Origin: Telmatactis stephensoni
Lineage: Eukaryota > Cnidaria > Anthozoa > Actiniaria > Isophelliidae
Assembly: GCA_029948255.1 (NCBI GenBank)
Contig: JALIZF010001702.1
Coordinates: 62,001-126,000 of the forward strand
Length of the DNA stretch: 64,000 nucleotides
Direction of reading: 5' to 3'
In this document: positions 1 through 10,964 of the stretch, piece after piece
How positions within the stretch are numbered: the stretch's first letter is position 1
How the letters are laid out: the number at the start of each line of letters is the position of its first letter
The notes under the pieces: generated by a model
Told to the model about the DNA's origin: nothing
What the model saw: the letters and a program-made list of their open reading frames with translations, nothing else
Database searches by the model: none
Translations under genes and position numbers: made by a program

Positions 1-1214
1 GTTATTATTATTATTGTTGTTGTAGTTGTCGGTTGTTATTATTGTTATTTTACTGTTGTAAAATGCATGTATCACTCGATTAGCCAATGGAAATTGCCTT
101 TAATTAGAGAGATTTGTAATTGTTGTAAAAAAACATGAAATAAAGTTTCCATTAGTAAATTTAACCCTTGATTTAATCGTCGATTAGTCGCTAATCGGCC
201 CTTCAGTAACCAAGTCTAGAAATACTCGCGGAAAAATAGAGACCACTTGAACGACAGTTTCCTATGAAGGTTGCTGATTGGACAGAGCTCTGATTATGTC
301 ATGGCAAGGGAAGCCAATTAGCTGCTCGGGTAAGGAGACTTTACCGTTAAATTCTTTTCGCGTTTATTCAAACAATAAGGCAACATCGCTACAAATTAAG
401 CAACAGCAACCCAACTGGGACATAGCGTAAATATTTATGTTGACAGAACATACTTCTAAACCTAAAATTAATTTTTAACAATCATTTGGTCCCCAACAAG
501 GATTCTTTTTGAAATATTGAGAGGTTTTTGGAAACTCCTTGAAGCGTAAAAAAACCCTGACAAAAACAGTTTATTCCCAGTCTTGTCATTAAGCTGGGCA
601 AGTGCTTTACCTCAAGGACAATGACAAATAAGGGTAAATATGAATGCTACTAAGCCCGATCGAGGTTTTCTAAACCATTAAGCAGTATTAACGGCGGGGG
701 ATCCCGGTGGGGGCTCTAAGGGGTCCTGAAGGAACACCTTTGTAAAACTGGCCATGTTATATGAAAACAGCAGAATGGATGAAGAAATAGCGTCAAGAAT
801 AACCCCAAGACTTATTTGCTAGAAACACAGGGCTTTATTTAAACTAACTTTTGCTAAATTAGATGTCTTTAAATAAATTAAAACTAAAAAAGTACTCATT
901 TCAGTAAAGGGAAGGTCAGTTGTTATGATTTACAAAAAAATGTATAATAATAAATAATAATAAAACATCTTCATGCCTCTCCCATTGTGATGCAGCCGTA
1001 CAAGGCAAATAATACCCTCCATTGACGGCTTCATCTCTTGCAAATGAGTGGCAAAACGTCCAATTTGAGTATTTTTCTGTATTGAAGGGAATTATGTTTA
1101 AATATAAGCTGGCGTCATCAAAACAGCTGCTCTGTAAACTTAAATATTTTTTTTCTCAAAAATGGAATCAAAATTCTGATAAAATAAAGAAATACCAAAT
1201 AAAAATATTCTCAG
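1..1214. other. Intergenic, no gene seen
   Basis: The first 50 bases are a degenerate GTT/ATT microsatellite. The rest is AT-rich DNA in which I found no exon-like open stretch with splice sites and no recognisable protein family. Confidence 0.6.
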
Positions 1215-1216
1215 TG

Positions 1217-1350
1217 TAGAGTGATCGCACTTAACCCATGAAAAAGTACAAAATCTAAATAGTCAAAAATCCTTTGTTTTCCATTGTTTAATAGTGCTAT
1301 TTAACATTATTTAGCTAGTACAATTTGACGGGTTAAGTGCAATCACTCTA
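1217..1350. mobile_element. Short inverted-repeat element (mariner-type MITE candidate)
   Basis: About 21 bases at each end are near-perfect inverted repeats (left GAGTGATCGCACTTAACCC, right its complement with one change), bounded by TA on both sides. A TA boundary with short terminal inverted repeats fits a non-autonomous Tc1/mariner element. No transposase is encoded. The family call is inference. Confidence 0.5.
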
Positions 1351-2029
1351 CCGTTCTCCTTTAATTCAGTTGCTGTTTTTACTCTTGCGCAGTTTCTGTT
1401 GGTTGAAGAACGCAAGTGTGATCAAATTGCACCTCATTTGATTCTTAAAAATGGTTGAAATAAATGATTAATAAGCTGTCCTAAACGCTGGGCAACAGTT
1501 TCAATGTTTTAGTTAGTTATTTAATCTTCCCTACAGGGGTGATAATTCTACCTAAAACATTGATACATAATGAAAGGTATTTTACAAAAACCTTATCACC
1601 ATGCAAAACCACTGTCAATACCGCAGCGTAGCGAGCGTCGAATGTGAAGCCATCGATAAACCGCCGACCTAGTAGTAAACACCTTTATTTAACGTAAATT
1701 CAAAAAGGATCTGACAACACTAAATATATATAAAACTATGATAAAATACTACATAATCTGTAAAACTATAATTTGAGTTAATAAAATTGGTAATATTTGT
1801 ACATTATAAAAACGATAAGCTTTATAATATCAAACATCTCTATAAAAATTTGTCGTTCGTACGGCCATGAAGTCTATTCCATATTGGGTAGGCATTACCT
1901 AATTTGGAAGTCACGTAGATTTGTTTGTGTTGATTTTCCTGCAATTTGGAGCCTGTCAAAATTCCATCAAAACTTGCAGATATTGTAGCGATAAAACACA
2001 ATCATCACATTTTCCACCATCCAATGATC

Positions 2030-2320
2030 ACTGCCTAGGGCTGACGGAGGCCAAATTATCAGTTGCCTTGCTGAGCTCTTCTACTGTCGGTTCCGCGTCT
2101 AGGTCGTCCATGGTTGGAAGGCACTCAATGGCGTCATCAGAGAGCTGAGGGGGACACTGCGTTCTCTCTGGAGTAGAGGTCAGAAAAGTGTTCTACCCGT
2201 CTCTCCATCTTTTGGTCTTTGTCAGTGGAGCTTTCCCAGTGGAGGATTTAGGGGAGGCCGTCTTTGTTGGACCAAGAGCCTTCTTCTTGCTGTCATACAT
2301 TCTTCTTATCAGTTTTCTAG
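2030..2320 (-). pseudogene. Broken LINE (non-LTR retrotransposon) reverse-transcriptase linker fragment
   Basis: On the minus strand two frames carry retrotransposon-like protein. One reads ERRVEHFSDLYSRENAVSP; after a frameshift and stop another reads DAIECLPTMDDLDAEPT, then VEELSKATDNLAS. The pattern of an EHF-x-DLYS stretch, an acidic spacer, then PTVEEL-x-KA, is typical of the segment just before the reverse transcriptase core in LINE ORF2 proteins. At least one frameshift and stop separate the pieces and no catalytic motif is present, so this is a dead fragment. The exact clade is not determinable here. Confidence 0.6.
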
Positions 2321-2889
2321 AAAAAAATAACGTGATACAAACGATCAAGAAAAATGGTACATAGTAAAAAAATACTGTACTCTACACAACTGAATACGTT
2401 TTTCCTTAACTTTTTAGAACGGCCTTAACTTTTGAGTTTTTGTCAAGATTTTTAGATTTTCACGATTGTGACGCGATAAAAAACCCAAATATGTTTTTTA
2501 GGCCACCAGTTGAGCCTGCGAAATTTTCACTGACCGCTAGGACGAGCGCGCAGTTTGGCACGTTTTTGACTTTTTTCAGACGACGCGTCCACACAACCGA
2601 ATGGCGGGAAAAAAGGATTTTGGAGTTTGTGACAACAAACTCAAACTATTCATTTTGAAGTATAAAAAAGACAGAAATTATGAATTTTTATTTTAGTTTA
2701 TCGATTTCAGGCCCGTCGCAAACATTGATAGGGGAGGTTCCTTTTCCACCATACATTCAGTTGGGATTAGGGAATGCTTATATGGCATGTATAAGTATCA
2801 GAGGTCCAGGTGGCTTTTGGAAAATCGAACGAAAATTCGTTTTATAGATAACTCTTATTTCTAGACTATTCAGGGAATTGTTTTTCTTA

Positions 2890-3180
2890 AGGCCCGGCCA
2901 AACAAGAAATGTTGGATGACCCAACACCATCCAACATTGTTGGACGTTCCAACATTTTGTCGTTTGGCCACCTTGTTGGATGGTGCTGGATGGAGCACCC
3001 AACATGTTGCATGGAGTTTGAAGTCCGTCAAACATTCTATCAAACACCATCCAACATTTCTTTTGTTCTCGTGTTTGATGTGCGATGTTGGATGCCGTTT
3101 GGCCACCCAAGAATTTGTTTGATGATCCAACAATGTTGCATGGTGTTGGGTCACCCAACATTTCTCGTTTAGCCGGGCCT
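2890..3180. mobile_element. PIF/Harbinger-type MITE with 55-bp terminal inverted repeats
   Basis: The ends AGGCCCGGC and GCCGGGCCT begin inverted repeats of about 54-55 bases with roughly four mismatches. The element is flanked by TTA at 2887-2889 and 3181-3183, the 3-bp duplication typical of PIF/Harbinger elements. The interior repeats CCAACA/TGTTGG many times in both orientations. ORFs reading through it on both strands are by-products of this repeat. Confidence 0.65.
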
Positions 3181-3499
3181 TTAATTACGCAAAATTTGAA
3201 AGCAACAAACTAATGTAAAGTTTATGTAGTTTTCTTCATTGAAGACCAGAATTATAAGCCAAGAAAAATTAGAGAAGAGAAATAGAACCCATTAAAACCA
3301 GAAATAAAAGAAAAAAAGAAAACGTTGTTGACGCAGGCAGGACTCGAACACGTTACCCAAAGAAATTAGTATGCTAATTTTATGCAAAACCCAAAAAGTC
3401 GGACCATGCATCCAGACAAATCGCTGAATCATCGCATGTTACGTATAGGAAGAAGATTTCGGCCCCTTCCGCGCTATCCGGTAGAACGCAGCTAGATTC

Positions 3500-3580
3500 G
3501 CGGTCAAAGAGGGAGGAAACAGTCGGATCCTAGGCCGTAAATGACTGCACCTTACCACTAGGCTAACTGGACTACTGAGG
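3500..3580 (-). repeat. Degenerate tRNA-like (SINE) segment
   Basis: Read on the minus strand, an A-box-like TAGCCTAGTGG (plus 3555-3565) is followed by a weak B-box-like GATCCGACTG (near 3520-3530). No full cloverleaf can be drawn. It lies head-to-head with another tRNA-like segment just downstream. Confidence 0.3.
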
Positions 3581-3642
3581 GATTTGGAAGACAAAATAAC
3601 CTAGTGTATCCTGTGAATTGGCTATCTATTGTTGTGCAAATT

Positions 3643-3745
3643 ACGTGATCCCGTGGCGCAGTTGGAAAACCCTTGAACTGTGAAGCAAATGAGTAGATGT
3701 AAGAGCCGGGTTCGAAACCGGCCAAGGCCGCTTTTTTTTTCTCTC
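3643..3745 (+). repeat. tRNA-derived SINE-like segment
   Basis: An A-box TGGCGCAGTTGG (3654-3665) and a B-box GGTTCGAAACC (3709-3719) lie 43 bases apart, as in an internal RNA polymerase III promoter. A pyrimidine-rich tail (poly-T then CT repeats, 3731-3755) follows. The bases between the boxes do not form a proper anticodon arm, so a SINE-like relic is more likely than a functional tRNA. Confidence 0.4.
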
Positions 3746-4323
3746 TCTCTCCCTGTTTCAAAATCAAAATTAGTTGTTAATTAAAAGAAAGAAAAAAGAC
3801 AGAAAGAGAGAAAGATTGTGAAAGAATAAATAGGAATATGGGCTGTTAAAATCAGTTGTTAAAACTAAGAAATTGTTAAAATAAATAGCTAAAGCTCGGG
3901 GTTTTGATAAACCATAATTCACCAGCATTCAACAAAACATATAGAGAGAAATGCAACGTTAAGCTCATTATCAATGAGAGAAATGTTGGTTTAAAACTTA
4001 AAGAACAATAGTGTTGAGTGATGTCATAATGACGTCATTTACTCAGATGTTAATTACCTTGACAATTTTATCCGTCTCTTTTGGATGTGAAGAAAATATA
4101 CATAGGAGTGCATAGGTTTCACTAAGTTTCAAGTAATTTTCAATTTTGATCCAAGCTGCTTGTTTTATAATATTATTATAAATGAATATATGAATGAATG
4201 GTCTTCAATTTAAACGCTATAGACTGTTTGTAAACTTTAAATCTACTAAATAAACAATTTTTATACATGAAAGTCAAGACCGCACAATGTATTGAGCTGA
4301 CAATTTGAACGTCTTTTCGTAAT

Positions 4324-4427
4324 GTATAAAGAACGAGAGAGCGTGTTATATCGGTGAATAAAGATCCCGGCGAGCCGAAGGCAAGGATCTTTAGACCCGA
4401 TATAACACGGTCTCGAGTTTTTTATAT
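4324..4427. mobile_element. Small inverted-repeat element
   Basis: Arms of about 40 bases (around GTGTTATATCGG and CCGATATAACAC) face each other with a GC-rich loop near 4370-4380. The structure is that of a foldback MITE. No coding capacity and no clear target duplication. Confidence 0.45.
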
Positions 4428-4659
4428 TACTTAACAAACGTCTAGTTGTTAATTATCATATTTGACCAGAATTCCAAATTTGACTAATTTTTGGCTTAGA
4501 AAATCCAAGTTAAAGTTTATGTGTTTATCCGATATAAAGATCTACCGTCGTCATGATCATTTCTATTATGTTTTCTAATGAATTATTAATGAGTTTGATA
4601 ATTCTGTAAAAGAAATCGCTCATTTGTAAAAAAGAATAAAAGTTAGACATAAAAAATAA

Positions 4660-4845
4660 AAGATAGGAAGAGAATGAAAGAAAAATGAAAGGAAGGAAGA
4701 AAGGAAGAGAGAAGAAAGGAAAGAGGAAAGAAAGGAAAAACAAAAGAAAAAAGAAGGAAAGAAACAAAGAAAAGAAAAAATAATAAAAAGAAAGAAAGGA
4801 AGCAAGGAAGTAAGGAAGGAAAAAAGGAGGAAGGAAATTGATATA
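4660..4845. repeat. Purine-rich (GAAAGGAA) low-complexity tract
   Basis: An imperfect A/G tract of about 180 bases. It creates long Phe/Ser/Leu-rich ORFs on the minus strand that are not genes. Confidence 0.9.
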
Positions 4846-5013
4846 TGTAAATCAGTAAAAACTAGTATAAAGTTGAGCATTGCACAACAACAGTTGGTCA
4901 AATAAATTAAAATTGGTCGGAAGGTTGTGCCATTCTTTGAGCTCCTGAATCAACGGGGATTGTAGCTGAGCAGGATCCGGTTTCTCTTTTTTCAATTTCA
5001 ATTTTTTCTCTTA

Positions 5014-5246
5014 AGGCAGTGTTACACGAGACGATTTTTAACGACGATTTTTCGCGCAACGTTTCAGCAACTTGCAATATTTTGCGTTGAGAGTTTCTGA
5101 CTTGGATTTAAAAACTTGCAACGCGTTGCCGAAGCGAAAATTGCAAGGAAAATCGTTCCAAGTGTCATGTTACACGAGAAAGAGTTTTAACGCAACGCCG
5201 TTGCGCTGAAAATCGTCGTTAAAAATCGTCTCGTGTAACACCGCCT
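5014..5246. mobile_element. Second TTA-flanked MITE (PIF/Harbinger type)
   Basis: Ends AGGCAGTGTTACACGAGACG and its near-complement form long inverted repeats containing AACGACGATTTTT. TTA flanks both ends (5011-5013 and 5247-5249). Its terminal sequence differs from the element at 2890-3180, so it is a different family with the same target preference. Confidence 0.6.
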
Positions 5247-5249
5247 TTA

Positions 5250-6252
5250 AATTGAATTCCTTTGAAGTCATCCATTGGTAATTAAACTTCACTGACAATA
5301 AATGGTTATGTGGTCTGTTATTTTAAAAGAGTCTTCCTTAATTGTTAAGACCTTTTTGATGGTCATCGTTTTTTAAAATCTGCTTAGTAACGAACTTCTA
5401 TAAGCCTTCTTTTGTGCTAACATGCCTCACATAAATATTATGATACTGTGGAATAAAACACAAAGATTAATAAAAGAATGTATAGATTTTCAATATTTAG
5501 ATGTTTTACTGACAATTTTGTACATACCCTCTCCCCAAAAACCTAAAGAATTTTTCGTTTCCTCGTTATTAATAATAGTTTTATTGCGTTGGAAAAGATT
5601 ATCGACCTTCACAACACCGAGCAAGAATTTTTCACGAAATTCGTTTTGCAAATAAACATGAACTTGTCGTTCTTGTGATTTTAGCTGTAAACTCTAGACA
5701 GTTGTGAGTACACCTAAAATGACAAAGCGGTAGATTTCTGTAGGTTTGTGTCGTCTATATTTTGAAACTTTTGTCGCGGTGTTTGAGCAGCTTTAATGCT
5801 GTTCCAAAAGACGACAACAATTCGTCAAACAAACTACAATACGGGTTTCATTGAAGGTGTGATAGCTATTTAATTTGGTTTTACAGGGGAGGGGAAAGGA
5901 GGGGCAATGGAGAAAAGATGAACATTGAAGGAAATCGGGAAACGATGTAATTTAGACATTTTTATGCTAAATTCTTTGGCATTGTAAATTGACAAAGGCG
6001 GGAAAACTATTCAATGAGGAAAGATCTCGCGATAAAGAATACTTTGCGTTGTCAAATGCAGCCACATTTCTTCAAAATCTCATCAATAGTTAAAACATGT
6101 TAAAATGAATCATCGCTACATTTGACCCAGTCTCCCTCCCCACTAGCTAACAACCCTACACCTCCCCTGTCAGTAAAAAGGAACGTAGTGCGTTAAAAAG
6201 GAACTCTTCACGTACGAAGTTTACATTCACGTTGAGAACTCATCGAATAACA
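5250..6252. other. Upstream region of the astacin gene
   Basis: I see no exon here. A G-rich patch (5886-5920) and a C-rich patch (6131-6170) stand out. The 5' UTR and promoter of the astacin gene presumably lie near 6150-6252, but no convincing TATA box is visible. Confidence 0.4.
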
Positions 6253-9200
6253 ATGAGAATTTTCCTGTCTCTCGCGTTTCTTGTGTTGGTACACGGAGGG
6301 TTTGCCCTCGAGTTTGAAGGTCAGTGTTCATTTCATGTCCTGTTTTTCACTCTTCTAGGGGCAATTACACGGTGGCGGAATGTTTTTTGCAACATTTTTT
6401 TCGCAATAATTGCGTTGCAAAACAAGATACACTAGTCATTCATTGCAGGGCTGTTACACGGCGCAACGCTGAAATAAGTTGCTGCAATCATTTCTGGCAT
6501 TGAGTTTGGGCGATGCAAGGTTATATTACACGCTGCAATGGTTCATGCACCTTGGGTCGCAACGCGATTGCGAGACGAGTTACAGAAAAAGAAATTGAAT
6601 CGTGTAACATTGCCTTTAACAGCTTCTTCTCTTCAGAAATTGTACAGAATTCGTTAAGTGCATTTTTATTCATTCTGCTCAACTCATTTTTGTAGAAAAT
6701 GATGGTCTCTCTCTTCACGAGGGCGATATCAAGCTGAATTTAGCTCAGCAAGTCGCATTGGACTGGTTTGGAGATCCAACTGTTTCTGTAGGACGAGGCC
6801 TTACAGCAGATCCAACAAAACTATGGTCCAGTTTAGTTGTGTATTACAATGTCTCTGATGAATTAGGTTAGTTACACCAGGGGTAGGGGCAAGAGAAATC
6901 ATGTATATTATGGAGGGGGAGGGGAGGTAGAAAAGGAAGGTGGGGGAGGGAAAAAAGAGAGAGGGTTGGGAACGAGGTCAGTATCGTCCGTCTGCTGAAA
7001 GATTTGACCATTAAACAAAAAACAATTATTATCCTTAACGTTTATCTTCAGAGCAAATTCCTGAGGCCATGAAAGCCATAAAGGATGGTATTAGAGAGTG
7101 GGAGGAACGTTCGTGTCTCAAATTTGTGCGCAGGACAACTGAGAACGACTACATCGATATCTTTAAAGGATCGGGGTAAGACCATACTCTTTTTACTAAA
7201 TACATTCAAACTGAGAAACTGACATTGCTAAACCGTACACCATTTTCTGCAACATCGTGCAACACAGTGTCGCATGTATTATGTTTCTATCCTTGTTGCG
7301 CGTTTAGTAAAAGTATGATTCACTCACGTGAAAAGTTGTAAAGGGGTATAAAAGGGGTATATTTCTCACCCATCTTGGTAGGCATTTGAGTGAGAATGAG
7401 GGTGCTGAAACTTAGATTACACAATAATGAAATCTCATTTGTATTTTAACGTTCTAGATGTTGGTCTTATGTTGGTCGTCAGGGAGGGAGACAACAACTT
7501 TCTTTAGCTTCAGGGTGTTGGCACTTGGGAACTGTTGCCCACGAAATTGGTATGACAGCTTATTATGTAGAGGATATTACACGGTGACGCGAAGATATGA
7601 ATTTTATTTTCGAGTGGTGACTGAAACAATATTTTACGAGTGAGCACAGCGAGCGAGTAAAATGTTGTTTTCAACACGAGAAAATAAAATTCATATCTTC
7701 AAGCCAACGTGTAATGTTCTTTTTATTATATGGACAAACTGAGGCAAACTAAAAAACATAAGTTTAATTTTAAACTGGAGAGAATTTTTTTTTAGGACGC
7801 GCTCGTACATCCGGGACATTTGGTACATAACTTTTTCATATCTTCAGTAGTGAAAATATGGAAAATACGAGTGTTTTAGTTGCCGGTACTGAAACACTAT
7901 TATCCATATGATAAAATTGTATTAGTACTAAGAGTGTTCGCAGTGAGTGCAGATATATACAATTCTACGTTCTCGATCTCCTCAGCGTTGCTTTGCTTTT
8001 ACCCAGTTTTTAAGGCTTAGCATGACCAACAATTTTGGTCATTGAGTCGATTGCAAAATGCAGAATACTGCGTTTTGTTTCTCGTTGATGTGTCCCCAGT
8101 TGAAATTTGTTATGCGCGTCCACGGAACTCGATACATATTCTACAACTTTAGCGGTAATACCACGCGCAACGTTGCATACGTACATGTTACGTGTAACGT
8201 ATTACGTACGGAGAGCAATGTGCCGCAAAAGCCAACGCACGCATCGTTGCTTACGTATTGTTAATTGGAGTCTTAGATCCGTTTACATAAAAAGTCACGC
8301 AATGCTTAGAGTCTTTAATTTGTTATTTTAGGTCACGCAATGGGATTCTGGCATGAACAAAGCCGACCAGACCGTGATCAGTTTGTAAAAATTGTTTGGG
8401 ATAACATTCCAGAGAGTAAGTTATAAATGCCTCATATAGTTTTCCTCATTAATTGATTTTATCATTCGTGTACACTGAGTGTACAGTCGATGCTCCATTG
8501 GTACTTATTATATATATATTATCTCAATTTTTTCGCCGAAGAAGACTTTTTGGACGAGAATGATTGTTTGAAGACACAACCTACAATTAGCATATTTGTG
8601 GCGCGCGTCCGTGTTTGAGAAGTGGCGGGAAAATTGATTTCTCGCGATTTTCTTGAAAGTGTTCATTTAAACTTTCAAATTAATAATATTTTCCTTTAAT
8701 TTGCCAAGTAAGACAAAAATAAAACGTTTATGGCTCATTTAGAAGCCAGTTTCAATCTACTGTTTTTGTGATATTTCAGGATATCATAGGCTCGATTTCC
8801 AGCCGCGAAGGGTTCCGGTTAAAAATCCTCACCCGGGTGAGGATTTTTAACCGGAACCCTTCGCGGCTGGAAATCGAGCCTAAGGATATCAAGACGCATC
8901 TAAAATGGACAATAAAGTTGATCGCTCTATTGTTAATATATTTAACTTCTTCCTTTCTTTGTCCATTTCTGTCCTAGCTTCCTAGTAGTTTGTTTATTCA
9001 TTTGTTTATCCTTGCTTTCTTTATTTCCTTTTTACCCTCTCCCTTCATTTTTCCTTTCCTTCGATTTATCATCTCTGTATCAACGGTAATATTTTGCCAT
9101 TTCAGAGAAGCGGCACAATTTTAGGAAGTACAACCGTACCCAGGTTGACTCCCTTGGCGTTAAGTACGACTACCTTTCTGTTATGCACTACTCATCTACT

Positions 9201-10929
9201 GCGTTCACATCTAACGGAAAACCAACCATCATATCCAAGGACCCAAAAGCGATCCAACTTGGTCAACGAGTCGGTTTAAGTCCACCGGACGTCAAGCAAG
9301 CTGATTTACTGTACAAATGCAAAAGTGAGTCCTGAAATGTGATTTTTCTTCCAAAAAAACTTCTTAGTTGAGTCCAGCGTTTTACACGCTGCGCCATCGA
9401 GTCACGTAATTTGCAAAACAATAGACAGTCACGATACACTAGGTTATTTTGTTCTCCAAATCCCACAGTAGTCCATGGCCAGTTATATTAGCCTAGTAAT
9501 CTATTTTTGGTAGCAGGTTGAGTCCTGTCTGCGCCAAAATAACATCGTTTTTTTCTTCAATGTTGTTCTATTATATGCTGACATTCAGCTAGACTGATTC
9601 CATAAGTCGGTCCCAGTTCGCTCTCTGACGAATTTTTGTTTCGCGAAAAAAAAATTCGTCAGAGAGCGAACTGGGACCGACTTATGGAATCAGTCTAACA
9701 TTCAGCCTAAAAATGACTTATTTTCTACATTATCTATAGCTAATTTCTAGTTTTTAGTTTTTGTGTGTAATTTACACTTTATCAGTTTCTTTTGTGCATG
9801 TTGTGTGTGAGTGTGTTTCGGCTTTAAGAAATTCTGGTTTTTTAATTGTTCTCTTTATTTCTTCTTTAGTTTTGTTTTATGGATTTTATCTCTTCTTTTG
9901 AATTTTGTGTTGACGCAAATCTTACTTTTAGATGCATTGATTGATGTCTTCAGAGATTGATAATAGAGGGTTTCAATGGGGTGGTGGCTGTTACGGTTAA
10001 CGGTTAATATTTTGGCTTTTTTACGATTACGGTTAAAGTGGGTTCATAACTAATTTCCATTGTTCTTGATAGTTAAAAATTAATTTTTATTGTTGAGAAC
10101 GCTGGAAAAAGCTATTACGACTAACTTTTCATCACGCCTAACGGTTAATTTTTTTCCTATATTATTACGGCTTACGGTTAAATTTTTGGCCCTTTTACGG
10201 CTAACGGTTAACCCCATTGAGACTCTCATAATAATGAACCGTTACTTCCTTCCATTTGTTTTTATTTTTCTTTCTTCCTTTCTTCCTTCCATTTTTTCTT
10301 TCTTTCTTTCCTTCCTTCCTTTCTTCCTTCATTTGTTTCTTGTTTCTTACTTCTTTCCTTCCTCATTTTTTTTCTATTTTTCAGACAAAACTACAAAGCC
10401 ACGTCCCAAACCGACAACCAGTCCGGGTCTTCCGTCAGGTAAGCCTTCCCTTCAACACAAACTCACAAACCCATTTTCCTTGGATCATTTTCTTTGTGCA
10501 CTTTTTTTTACTAGCAGTATCTCAAACTCCCGCTATTTCAAAATTAGAAAAAAGTTTCCCTTACTTGAAGGCCATTCTCTTCAGTTAACTAGTTCTCGAA
10601 ATCCACTTGGAGAATCTCTCAAGCCGTTCAGTGTTCATGTGATGGGTATTGTAAGCAATTGGGGCTGCTGCCCTGTAAACAATATCCTGCTACCTTTGTG
10701 GCAAAACAATCAAATAAATAAATAAGATAGCGAGGTTCTACTTCATGTATTTTCAGATACTTGTACATTTGACAAAATGGGGGATACCTGTGGTTTCCAT
10801 AACGTTGGTGGAGATGAGTTTGACTGGACACAAAGGCTTGGTAAAACACCCAGTGGTAAAACAGGACCAGCGGCAGACCATACCACAGGAAGATGGGGTA
10901 AGATGATAAATTTGTAATGGTAATGAGAC

Positions 10930-10964
<35 letters not shown>

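Noticed and set aside
2778..3172. Overlapping ORFs on both strands with repeated Cys/Trp/His patterns
   Set aside because: They come from the CCAACA/TGTTGG-rich interior of a MITE.
3643..3730. Functional tRNA gene
   Set aside because: A and B boxes are present but no anticodon stem or acceptor pairing can be formed.
4525..4901. Two overlapping minus-strand Phe/Ser/Leu-rich ORFs of 80-93 codons
   Set aside because: They are translations of a purine-rich low-complexity tract with no start context, domain or splice sites.
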